Made by a program: the position numbers and the translations under genes. A stretch of DNA of 13,398 bases. It comes from Halobacteriovorax sp. Lineage in GTDB: Bacteria; Bdellovibrionota; Bacteriovoracia; Bacteriovoracales; Bacteriovoracaceae. The stretch is from NCBI GenBank assembly GCA_002686115.1, contig NZAF01000120.1:1-13398 (forward strand), given 5' to 3'. A model generated the notes under the pieces. It did not search any database and was not told the DNA's origin. It saw only the letters and a list, made by a program, of their open reading frames with translations. Shown here piece by piece: positions 1-6,496 of this stretch. Positions within the stretch are counted from its first letter, which is position 1; every line of letters starts with the position of its first letter.

Positions 1-2
1 AC

Positions 3-206
3 TTTCATTCAGTGTCAATTGGTGTTGATGATGTCATTCTTTGTCGTGACTTTGTTTCAAGTCATAACTGTTATAAAACTGCTCTTTTCAATGAGTATGG
101 CCAAAATAGTAGAAATTATATTTTTGAAGGTGAGGGGCTTGATCACTTTCAACTTCCACACAATACAGACCGAACTTTCGCCCTAAATTTGATTCTTAAT
201 GAATAG
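3..206 (+). CDS. 3' end of an unrecognised gene (partial)
   Basis: The frame is open from the left edge to a TAG stop at 204-206, so this is most likely the C-terminal end of a gene that begins outside the window. About 67 residues are visible. They are of mixed composition with two cysteines, aromatic residues spread through the segment and no membrane helix. A GTG at 12 could act as a start but has no ribosome binding site in front of it, so I treat the gene as truncated by the window. I do not recognise the family. No hairpin terminator follows; the 89 bases to the next gene hold only that gene's ribosome binding site. It could also be the decayed tail of a longer gene, which the visible part cannot exclude. 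Confidence 0.45.
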   Translation, partial: FHSVSIGVDDVILCRDFVSSHNCYKTALFNEYGQNSRNYIFEGEGLDHFQLPHNTDRTFALNLILNE

Positions 207-295
207 ACTTACATAAAAAAGTTGTTAATAGCTCAAATTTACTTCCCTTTGTTAGTGATATTCTTTAAAATTTAAGAAGGTTTAAAGGAGTAACT

Positions 296-493
296 ATGAA
301 AACTATTTTTTTATTATTTGTTCTAGCTTTAACTAGTGTTTCTTATGCTCATTGTGGAGCATGTGGAGAGGGAAGTGCTGAGGAGCATAGAGAAAAAGGT
401 GAGGACTACGATCATCATGATGAGGAATATGAAAAAGAATTAGAAGAACAAAGAGAATATGATGATGAAGAGTCATCATCAGATGAAGAATAA
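296..493 (+). CDS. Small secreted acidic His/Cys protein
   Basis: This encodes 65 residues. An AAGGAG ribosome binding site lies just upstream of the ATG. Residues 1-18 form a typical Sec signal peptide (Lys near the start, then a hydrophobic stretch rich in Leu, Phe and Val, ending Ser-Tyr-Ala), so the mature protein should begin at His19. The mature part opens with HCGACG, a CxxC pair (Cys20, Cys23) next to a histidine. It then becomes extremely acidic: 22 of 47 residues are Asp or Glu, with further histidines at 31, 40 and 41. I do not recognise a named family. The composition suggests a periplasmic or secreted metal-binding peptide or a chaperone-like acidic tail, but that is inference. 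It is a single-gene unit closed by the hairpin at 514-545. Confidence 0.8.
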   Translation: MKTIFLLFVLALTSVSYAHCGACGEGSAEEHREKGEDYDHHDEEYEKELEEQREYDDEESSSDEE

Positions 494-513
494 AATAATA
501 TATGAAAGATAAA

Positions 514-545
514 GTCTGCCGCTCATGTGGCAGACCCTTTTTCTT
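514..545 (+). terminator. Rho-independent terminator
   Basis: A perfect 7-bp stem (GTCTGCC at 514-520 with GGCAGAC at 529-535) has a short loop that can pair further, and is followed by a T-rich run at 538-545. It sits 20 bases after the stop of the small acidic protein and ends that transcript. Confidence 0.85.
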
Positions 546-776
546 AATTGCACAAAGAAGTAAATACACAAACCATCTAAATTTTATAGGTCCTATCAGG
601 TTAAAGCTTAAAAAATAACAGGGCGTTCTTGTCTTGTATAATCATGCAAATTCTGTCGCTATCTATACTTCTATCATGAAGAAATCCCTACATTTACAAA
701 TCTATCTTTTCTACTTTCGCCTAAGAGCCTTTCCAGTAAGGATGTTAGTCGCTTTTTAGCACAGGGTCATTTGGTA
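546..776. other. Intergenic region without a supported gene
   Basis: This is the left part of the 390-base gap before katG. A TATAAT lies at 637-642 but has no convincing -35 element at the right distance. A 27-codon open frame at 676-759 lacks a ribosome binding site and is not called. No tRNA-like or strongly folded structure is visible. The regulatory content of the gap lies to its right. Confidence 0.5.
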
Positions 777-812
777 ATAGGTAACAGCTATACTTTGATA
801 GGGATTAAATAT
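777..812 (+). promoter_or_regulatory. OxyR-type operator upstream of katG
   Basis: The half-site ATAGGTAACAGCTAT (777-791) matches all ten fixed bases of the OxyR half-site ATAGnTnnnAnCTAT. A second half-site at 798-812, starting ATAG and ending ATAT, matches eight of ten. The two are separated by 6 bases, whereas the textbook arrangement has 7. OxyR is the peroxide-sensing activator of katG in enteric bacteria, so the target gene also fits. The regulator is not encoded in the window, so its identity is inferred from the DNA motif alone. Confidence 0.6.
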
Positions 813-822
813 TGTCTATAGA
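795..822 (+). promoter_or_regulatory. Probable katG promoter
   Basis: TTGATA at 795-800 and TATAGA at 817-822 are separated by 16 bases, each matching the sigma-70 hexamers at five of six positions. Transcription would begin near 829, giving a leader of about 55 bases. The OxyR-type site overlaps the -35 element, as expected for direct control of this promoter. A TTTAAT at 823-828 is an alternative -10. Confidence 0.5.
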
Positions 823-884
823 TTTAATGTCCTTTTAAGATATCATCATAGAAATTTTTATTTAACATCACTAAGGAGTGACAG

Positions 885-3107
885 ATGAAATTAAAAGCAA
901 CTGCGCTTCTCGCAATGCTTTCGCTTGTTGGGTGTTCTTCGACACATGAAGGTTCGATGACACAACAATATGAAGCAGGAGAAGCAAAACCAAACAAGTT
1001 TTGGTGGCCTAAAAAAGTAAACCTTTCTCCACTTAGACAACATGCTGCTGAGTCAAGTCCAATGAGTAAGAGATTTGACTATGCAAAAGAATTTAAGAAA
1101 TTAAATCTTAAGGCTGTAAAAAAAGACATCGCAAAAGTTTTAACAACGTCACAAGATTGGTGGCCGGCTGACTGGGGTAATTACGGACCTTTCTTTATTC
1201 GTATGGCATGGCACAGTGCTGGTACATACAGAGTTAGTGATGGACGTGGTGGAGCCGGTGGTGGTCAACAAAGATTTGAACCACTAAATAGTTGGCCAGA
1301 TAATGCTAACCTCGACAAAGCAAGAAGACTTCTTTGGCCTATTAAGAAGAAATATGGAAAGAGACTTTCTTGGGCAGACTTAATGGTTTTAGCTGGAAAT
1401 GTATCTCTTGAAGAAATGGGATTTAACACATTTGGTTTTGCTGGTGGACGTATGGATGACTGGGAACCAGATCTCGTTTACTGGGGACCTGAGAATAAAT
1501 TCTTAGCTGCCGATAGACGTGGTAAAGATGGAAAGCTTAATAAAAAACTTGGTGCTACTCAAATGGGTCTTATCTACGTAAACCCAGAGGGACCAGATGG
1601 AAAGCCAGACTTTTCTAAAGCCGCTGCTGCTATTAGAGAAGCATTCGGAAGAATGGCGATGAATGATGAAGAAACTGTTGCACTTATCGCAGGTGGACAT
1701 ACTTTTGGTAAGGCACACGGTGCTCATAAGCCATCTAAGTGCGTTGGTGTTGATCCTGCTGGAGCTCCAATTGAGCAACAAGGAATGGGTTGGAAAAATA
1801 AATGTGGAACAGGTAAAGGTAAAGACACTGTGACTAGTGGTCTTGAAGGTGCTTGGACATCAACTCCAACTCAGTGGAGTATGCAATACCTAGATTTCCT
1901 CTATGCCTTTGAATGGGAAAAGATTGAAGGACCAGGTGGAGCTATTCAATGGAGACCAGTTGATAGAAGTACAGATGATTTAGTACCAGATGCTCATGAT
2001 GAGAAGTTAAGACATGCACCAATGATGTTTACGACAGACTTAGCTCTTAGATATGATCCAGCTTATGGAAAGATCACAAAGAGATTCTTAGAAAATCCAA
2101 AAGAGTTTGAAGACGCATTTGCTAGAGCATGGTTTAAATTAACTCACAGAGATATGGGTCCTAGAGCAAGATATGTTGGAAGTGAAGTTCCAAAAGAAGT
2201 TCTTTCTTGGCAAGATCCAGTTCCACCGGTTACTCATAAGTTAATAACGAGTTCAGATGTAAAGGCTCTTAAAGCAAAAGTTTTAAAGTCAGGTCTTTCA
2301 GTATCTGAACTTGTAAGAACTGCTTGGGCCTCAGCTGCACCTTTTAGAGGAACAGATATGAGAGGGGGAGCAAATGGAGCGAGAGTAAGATTAGCACCTC
2401 AAAAAGACTGGGAAGTAAATAATCCAAAAGAGCTTTCAAAAGTATTATCTAAATTAGAAATGATTAGAAAAGACTTTAATAAAACTCTTGGTGGTGGAAA
2501 GAAAATTTCTATGGCTGATATGATCGTTCTTGCTGGTTCAGCTGCAGTTGAAGAAGCTGCGAGAAAAGCTGGTGTTAACGTTTATGTAGGATTTAAGCCA
2601 GGAAGAACAGATGCTTCTCAAAAAGATACTGATGTGAAGTCATTTTCTGTTTTAGAGCCACGCGCAGATGGATTTAGAAACTTCTTTAGAGAAGACAATG
2701 GGTACAATCCAATTGTTGCACTTATTGATAGAGCAAATCTTCTAACTCTTTCAGTTCCTGAAATGACTGTACTTGTTGGTGGACTAAGAGCTCTTGGAGC
2801 AAATGCTGAAGGAAGTAAGCATGGAATGTTTACTAATAGACCAGGTGTTTTAACTCCAGACTTCTTCACAAATCTTTATGATATGTCGACTGAGTGGGTA
2901 AAGTCATCAACTCCAGGACTATATGAAGGAAAAGACAGAAAAACAGGAAAGGTTAAGTTTACAGCAACTCCTGTTGATCTAGTTTTTGGTTCAAGTTCAG
3001 AGCTTAGAGCTATTGGTGAAGTTTATGCATCAAACGATGGTAAGACAAAGTTTGTAAAAGACTTTGTTAAAGCATGGCAAAAAGTTATGAGATTAGATAG
3101 ATTCTAA
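885..3107 (+). CDS. katG: Catalase-peroxidase KatG, predicted lipoprotein
   Basis: Bifunctional haem enzyme that destroys hydrogen peroxide and oxidises small donors. The 740 residues match the family's usual length, with a catalytic N-terminal half and a degenerate C-terminal half. Visible key residues are distal Arg106, Trp109 and His110 (in RMAWHSAGTYR), Tyr231 and Met257, which with Trp109 form the KatG-specific Met-Tyr-Trp adduct, proximal His272 (GGHTFGKAHG), Trp324, Asp385 and the mobile arginine Arg422. AAGGAG at 873-878, six bases before the ATG, fixes the start. The odd part is the N-terminus: a short basic and hydrophobic segment ends in the lipobox LVGC with Cys17, followed by Ser-Ser. 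This predicts a lipid-anchored enzyme, probably in the outer membrane, facing the periplasm. Periplasmic KatG relatives such as KatP and KatY are known, but a lipoprotein form is unusual. Control by peroxide is likely from the upstream site. Confidence 0.97.
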   Translation: MKLKATALLAMLSLVGCSSTHEGSMTQQYEAGEAKPNKFWWPKKVNLSPLRQHAAESSPMSKRFDYAKEFKKLNLKAVKKDIAKVLTTSQDWWPADWGNYGPFFIRMAWHSAGTYRVSDGRGGAGGGQQRFEPLNSWPDNANLDKARRLLWPIKKKYGKRLSWADLMVLAGNVSLEEMGFNTFGFAGGRMDDWEPDLVYWGPENKFLAADRRGKDGKLNKKLGATQMGLIYVNPEGPDGKPDFSKAAAAIREAFGRMAMNDEETVALIAGGHTFGKAHGAHKPSKCVGVDPAGAPIEQQGMGWKNKCGTGKGKDTVTSGLEGAWTSTPTQWSMQYLDFLYAFEWEKIEGPGGAIQWRPVDRSTDDLVPDAHDEKLRHAPMMFTTDLALRYDPAYGKITKRFLENPKEFEDAFARAWFKLTHRDMGPRARYVGSEVPKEVLSWQDPVPPVTHKLITSSDVKALKAKVLKSGLSVSELVRTAWASAAPFRGTDMRGGANGARVRLAPQKDWEVNNPKELSKVLSKLEMIRKDFNKTLGGGKKISMADMIVLAGSAAVEEAARKAGVNVYVGFKPGRTDASQKDTDVKSFSVLEPRADGFRNFFREDNGYNPIVALIDRANLLTLSVPEMTVLVGGLRALGANAEGSKHGMFTNRPGVLTPDFFTNLYDMSTEWVKSSTPGLYEGKDRKTGKVKFTATPVDLVFGSSSELRAIGEVYASNDGKTKFVKDFVKAWQKVMRLDRF

Positions 3108-3129
3108 GACCATCATAAATAGATAAAGG

Positions 3130-3159
3130 AACGCCACTCTTTCGAGTGGCGTTTTTTTT
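3130..3159 (+). terminator. Rho-independent terminator of katG
   Basis: A 10-bp perfect stem (AACGCCACTC, 3130-3139, with GAGTGGCGTT, 3144-3153) has a 4-base loop, and eight T's run from 3152 to 3159. It lies 22 bases after the katG stop. The stop codon of the convergent minus-strand lipoprotein gene overlaps the end of the T run. Confidence 0.93.
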
Positions 3160-3292
3160 ACATCATAAATTTTCTTGCGTATGGATGTGCTCTTTGAGTT
3201 AGGTTGTCGGCTTCTTTTTTATCGACAACTTTAAAAGATGAGCAACTAACTAAGAGAATGAGTCCAGTTAATAAGATAAATCCTTTCTTCAT
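3158..3292 (-). CDS. Small lipoprotein (44 residues)
   Basis: On the minus strand an AGGAG (3303-3299) precedes two adjacent ATG codons. The second, at 3292, has the better six-base spacing; the first, at 3295, would add one Met. The product begins MKKGFILLTG and continues hydrophobic to a lipobox ending LVSC, followed by Ser-Ser. That is a textbook lipoprotein signal with the lipidated Cys at residue 17 of the short form. The mature peptide is only about 28 residues, mostly charged and polar, ending RKFMM. A TATAAT at 3341-3336 on the same strand could be its -10 element. The gene converges on katG and its TAA lies in the katG terminator's T run. No family is recognised. Entericidin-like or other small envelope lipoproteins are of similar size, but I see no specific match. 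Confidence 0.6.
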   Translation of the reverse strand: MKKGFILLTGLILLVSCSSFKVVDKKEADNLTQRAHPYARKFMM

Positions 3293-3335
3293 CATGTACT
3301 CCTAAGTTTAGAGTGCCTCATGCAACTCTATTAAT

Positions 3336-3341
3336 ATTATA
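3336..3341 (-). promoter_or_regulatory. Possible -10 element for the small lipoprotein gene
   Basis: Read on the minus strand this is a perfect TATAAT, 43 bases upstream of the start codon. The best upstream match to a -35 is TTGATA about 20 bases away, which is too far for an ideal promoter, so support is partial. Confidence 0.35.
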
Positions 3342-3539
3342 CCGTATCTGAGGTTTGATTTTATCAAGCTTATGTCAAGTGTTTGTAAATTTATGAAAAT
3401 ATCTTGAGCACGTCTGGCAATGGCATTGAGATGATCTGGAAGTGGTTGAAATTTAAGTGGTTGTATTTTTTTTACTGTCTATTTTACGAAATGTATTTTG
3501 ATAAGTTATAAAGGAAAAAATCTATTAGGGGATCTTATT

Positions 3540-3860
3540 ATGAAAAAAATTGCCGCCTTAGCACTTACAATCGCACATTTAAGTTCATTTGCTACATTAG
3601 TTGAAGTCACTCCACTTGAAAATGGTGATCTTTTTACAGATCAAAATTGGGGAAAAATTGAGTATTATGCAAAGAGATTGGCCGATAATAAGTATATCTG
3701 GATTGGAAATGACCGTAAGGTTAAGTTATACAAGTCTGGTGAATACGAAATCTCAGGAGACTCTGTTCACAACATCTGCTACGCAAGTAGAAAAGTGATC
3801 ACTGTAGATGTTGAAAAAGATAAGTATCTAGAGGTTGAGCTCGATATTGCTTGTGAATAA
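3540..3860 (+). CDS. Small secreted protein of unknown function
   Basis: This encodes 106 residues from the ATG at 3540, with AGGGG at 3527-3531 in front. A longer reading from a TTG at 3498 would put a polar segment before the signal peptide and is less likely. Residues 1 to about 18 (MKKIAALALT onward) form a Sec signal peptide ending near Ser-Phe-Ala. The mature part is a mix of charged and aromatic residues with the look of a small beta-sheet domain, including alternating patterns such as KVKLYKSGEYEIS. Its only cysteines, in HNIC and DIACE, lie about 30 residues apart near the C-terminus and could form a disulfide in the periplasm. I do not recognise the family. It forms its own unit, closed by the terminator at 3890-3922. 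Confidence 0.75.
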   Translation: MKKIAALALTIAHLSSFATLVEVTPLENGDLFTDQNWGKIEYYAKRLADNKYIWIGNDRKVKLYKSGEYEISGDSVHNICYASRKVITVDVEKDKYLEVELDIACE

Positions 3861-3889
3861 TTAACAATTTAGACTTTAAGTTGAAATAA

Positions 3890-3922
3890 AGAACCCATCT
3901 CAATGATGGGTTCTATTTTTTT
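3890..3922 (+). terminator. Rho-independent terminator
   Basis: A perfect 10-bp stem (AGAACCCATC at 3890-3899 with GATGGGTTCT at 3905-3914) has a 5-base loop and seven T's at 3916-3922. It follows the small secreted protein gene by 29 bases. Confidence 0.92.
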
Positions 3923-3977
3923 AGTGAACATAAATTAATTCAATAAAGAAATCCCATCAAACTCCGATAAAAATCTC

Positions 3978-5555
3978 ATGAAATCATACATTTATATAAC
4001 TTTAGTAATGCTGTTTTTTAAGCATCATGTTCTTTCTTATACCGTTGATTCCATGCCAAAACCAACGGATAGAGGAAGCTACATTGCTAATCCTGATGGT
4101 GTGTTAAAAGCTTCAACTGTTAATGAACTAAACTCTTTAACATCTCTCTTAGAAAAGGAAACGACTGTTGAATTGGCGGTTGCTGTCGTAGATAGCATTG
4201 GTGATGAGGTTCCAAAATCTTTTGTAACAGCTTTATTTAGAAAATGGGGTATAGGAAAGAAGGATAAGAATAATGGGCTTCTTATACTTGTCGTGATGGA
4301 TCAACGTAGATTTGAAATTGAAGTAGGCTATGGTTTAGAGGGTACTGTGACTGATGCAAAGGCCAGTCAGATCATTCGTCATCATATGATTCCAACTATT
4401 CGAAAAAATGGTGTTGACCCAGCCGTTTTAATAGGAGCAAAGAAGTTAAGCAATCTTGTTAGAGGTGAGAATGTAAAAGATGAAATGATTGGTCCAACAG
4501 ATAATGAGGCGGTAAATGAGGTATTTAGGAGAGCTCCCAATATACTAAGCTTTATACCTTTTATTATGTTTGGTTTATTTATTTTTATGTTCATATTTAT
4601 GGCCTTTATTTTTTATCGAGTTAGTAAAAGATTTAGTAAAGTAAGCCATAATCTTAAACTTAAATCTAATATGGCCGAGCTTGAAGCTGTAATGCCAGAT
4701 TTAGCAGCAATGAAAATCCATGAGAACGCAAAGATTCAGGGAGAATTGCTAAAGAATGCAAAACTTAAAGAAGAAAAAAAGATAGATTTAAAAGACTTTT
4801 TAAAGTCACTTTTAAATCTACAAAAAAATAGCCTCTATCTTGTTGTCGTTCTTTATGGAATTTGTGTAGTGTTAGGCTTATTTTATGTTATGTCACTTCA
4901 AGACTTCATTGGTCTTATCTATGTCTTCTATACAATTATCTCATTTGCTTACTTATATCATATTTTCAAAAAACAAAGTCGATCAAAAAAAATAAGTTCA
5001 TTTGTTTTTGGTGAGTCCCCATCCATAGGCTTTAGTGTCGCTGAATTAATTTGTTTATCTCCTGCTGTTGTTTTTATTTTCTTAGCTCGCTTAATGTTAA
5101 GTCTTCAGAGAAAATATGTTGAAAAAAAGATGGAGGAAGAGGGGTTTGACTTTATCAGTGATGAGAATGAAAAAGAATACTTATCAGAAAGTGAAGTTTT
5201 AGAAGAAGAAATTGGTTCTGTAGAATATGATATTTATAAGAATCCAATGATTGGAAAGATTCAAAAGATCACAAGGGATATTCCTTTTTCAGGCTATGTG
5301 AAATGTTCAAGTTGTTCAACCAAAGCCGGAAAACTCATCTCAGATGAGGTTATTTCACACGCGACATACTCATCATCAGGGTCTGGAATAAGAACATATG
5401 AATGTCTTTTTTGCCATGAAATTGAAAAGGTTCGCTATACGATTCCAAAAAAGACTAGAAGTTCTAGTGGTCGAGGTTCATCAAGCTCAAGTTCTGGTGG
5501 CTCTAGCTTTGGGGGCGGTAGCTCCGGAGGTGGAGGTGCTGGTGGTAGCTGGTAA
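3978..5555 (+). CDS. TPM-domain (YgcG-type) membrane protein with Gly/Ser-rich tail
   Basis: This encodes 525 residues. Residues 1-20 look like a signal peptide. Residues about 35-162 form a TPM domain (YgcG/Psb32 family), recognised from RKWGIGKKDKNNGLLILVV and the following EVGYGLEGTVTDAKA. Predicted helices follow at about 190-213, 285-304, 309-330 and 353-374. Between the first two lies a charged stretch (215-280) that may form a coiled coil. After an acidic linker (384-416) come two CxxC pairs (Cys443/Cys446 and Cys476/Cys479), spaced like a zinc ribbon. The last 31 residues are almost only Ser and Gly and end GGSW, the low-complexity tail typical of YgcG-type proteins. The TPM domain should face the periplasm and the ribbon lies after the last helix. 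The function of the family is poorly defined; phosphatase or quality-control roles have been proposed. No clear ribosome binding site precedes the ATG. Confidence 0.82.
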   Translation: MKSYIYITLVMLFFKHHVLSYTVDSMPKPTDRGSYIANPDGVLKASTVNELNSLTSLLEKETTVELAVAVVDSIGDEVPKSFVTALFRKWGIGKKDKNNGLLILVVMDQRRFEIEVGYGLEGTVTDAKASQIIRHHMIPTIRKNGVDPAVLIGAKKLSNLVRGENVKDEMIGPTDNEAVNEVFRRAPNILSFIPFIMFGLFIFMFIFMAFIFYRVSKRFSKVSHNLKLKSNMAELEAVMPDLAAMKIHENAKIQGELLKNAKLKEEKKIDLKDFLKSLLNLQKNSLYLVVVLYGICVVLGLFYVMSLQDFIGLIYVFYTIISFAYLYHIFKKQSRSKKISSFVFGESPSIGFSVAELICLSPAVVFIFLARLMLSLQRKYVEKKMEEEGFDFISDENEKEYLSESEVLEEEIGSVEYDIYKNPMIGKIQKITRDIPFSGYVKCSSCSTKAGKLISDEVISHATYSSSGSGIRTYECLFCHEIEKVRYTIPKKTRSSSGRGSSSSSSGGSSFGGGSSGGGGAGGSW

Positions 5556-5583
5556 GTGTTTGTAATCTCACTAAATGATAGTC

Positions 5584-5612
5584 TTGGTTTATCATCATGA
5601 TATAAACATAAT
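5584..5612 (+). promoter_or_regulatory. Candidate promoter with inverted repeat, before the pirin genes
   Basis: TTGGTT (5584-5589) and CATAAT (5607-5612) are separated by exactly 17 bases. Between them lies the inverted repeat GTTTAT-9 bases-ATAAAC (5587-5607), where a repressor would block polymerase. The start of transcription would be near 5620. No regulator gene is nearby, so the operator is only a candidate. Confidence 0.4.
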
Positions 5613-5758
5613 AATATTAATCTGTTAGGTTCTTTGTTAAACTCATTTAAGAAATAAGAGTTAAGCGAGGGACCATGAATAGAAGATTTTTTATCACACT
5701 TTTTTCAGGTTTCATGACAAGGCCCGCTCTTACTTTTTTTAAGAAAAAGGAGAATGCT

Positions 5759-6472
5759 ATGAACTACACTTTACATAAGGCCGATACAAGAGGGATTGCT
5801 AACCATGGTTGGCTTAAAAGTCATCACTCTTTTAGTTTTGCAAGTTACTATAACCCTGAGAGGATGGGATTTGGAGCATTAAGAGTTATTAATGATGATC
5901 AGGTCGCACCAACAATGGGTTTTGGCACTCATCCTCATCAGAATATGGAAATCATCTCAATCCCTCTTTCAGGTTCTTTAGAACATAAAGATACGATGGG
6001 AAATGAGTATGTGATTAGAAGAGGAGAAGTTCAGGCCATGAGTGCTGGAACAGGAATTGCTCATTCTGAATACAATCACTCAAGTTCTGAGGATGTAAAG
6101 TTCTTACAAATTTGGGTACTCCCTAAGAAATTAAATATAACTCCTCAGTACTCACAAAAAGAGTTTTTAGAAAAAGAGAGAGAGAATAAGTTTCAGCTTA
6201 TCGTCTCTCCTGATGGACGAAATGAGTCGGTCTCTATTAATCAAGATGCTTTCTTTTCTCTTGTGAATCTCAAAAAAGACACTCGTATAGAGTATAATAA
6301 ATATATAGAATCAAATGGTGTTTATTTCTTCGTTCTTGAAGGAGAATTAGAAGTTGACGACAAACTTATCTCATCACGAGACGGTCTTGGTGTCTCTAAT
6401 AAAGATGGACTTAATTTAAATTCATCTAAAGACACTCAGCTTCTTGTGATGGAAGTACCAATGAATGTTTAA
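5759..6472 (+). CDS. Pirin-family protein (YhhW-like)
   Basis: A bicupin of the pirin family; relatives such as E. coli YhhW bind a metal and have quercetin 2,3-dioxygenase activity in vitro, although the cellular role is unclear. I chose the ATG at 5759 (237 residues) because AAGGAG lies at 5747-5752, six bases upstream, and the pirin domain begins at once (NYTLHKADTRG). The metal ligands are visible: His58 and His60 in THPHQN, His102 and Glu104 in IAHSEYN. The C-terminal cupin half is weaker, as usual. An in-frame ATG at 5675, with a GAGGG nearby, would add 28 residues that begin with a twin-arginine-like MNRRFFITLF, so an exported form is conceivable. It is the first gene of a probable operon with a second pirin and a TSUP transporter. 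Confidence 0.92.
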   Translation: MNYTLHKADTRGIANHGWLKSHHSFSFASYYNPERMGFGALRVINDDQVAPTMGFGTHPHQNMEIISIPLSGSLEHKDTMGNEYVIRRGEVQAMSAGTGIAHSEYNHSSSEDVKFLQIWVLPKKLNITPQYSQKEFLEKERENKFQLIVSPDGRNESVSINQDAFFSLVNLKKDTRIEYNKYIESNGVYFFVLEGELEVDDKLISSRDGLGVSNKDGLNLNSSKDTQLLVMEVPMNV

Positions 6473-6496
6473 AGGTTGATAAAAAAGGATATTATG

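Noticed and set aside
333..569. Minus-strand frame of 78 codons opposite the small acidic protein
   Set aside because: It mirrors the acidic His-rich gene on the other strand, runs through the terminator, and has no ribosome binding site.
676..759. A 27-codon open frame (MKKSLHLQIY...) in the gap before katG, downstream of a TATAAT
   Set aside because: It has no ribosome binding site, no recognisable signal or domain, and open frames of this length are expected by chance.
3498..3539. Upstream TTG start for the small secreted protein
   Set aside because: It would put 14 polar residues in front of a clean signal peptide. The ATG at 3540 has an AGGGG at good spacing.
5674..5758. Calling the first pirin from 5675 as the main form
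   Set aside because: The ATG at 5759 has the stronger, better-spaced AAGGAG, and the pirin domain starts there. The longer form is kept only as a finding.
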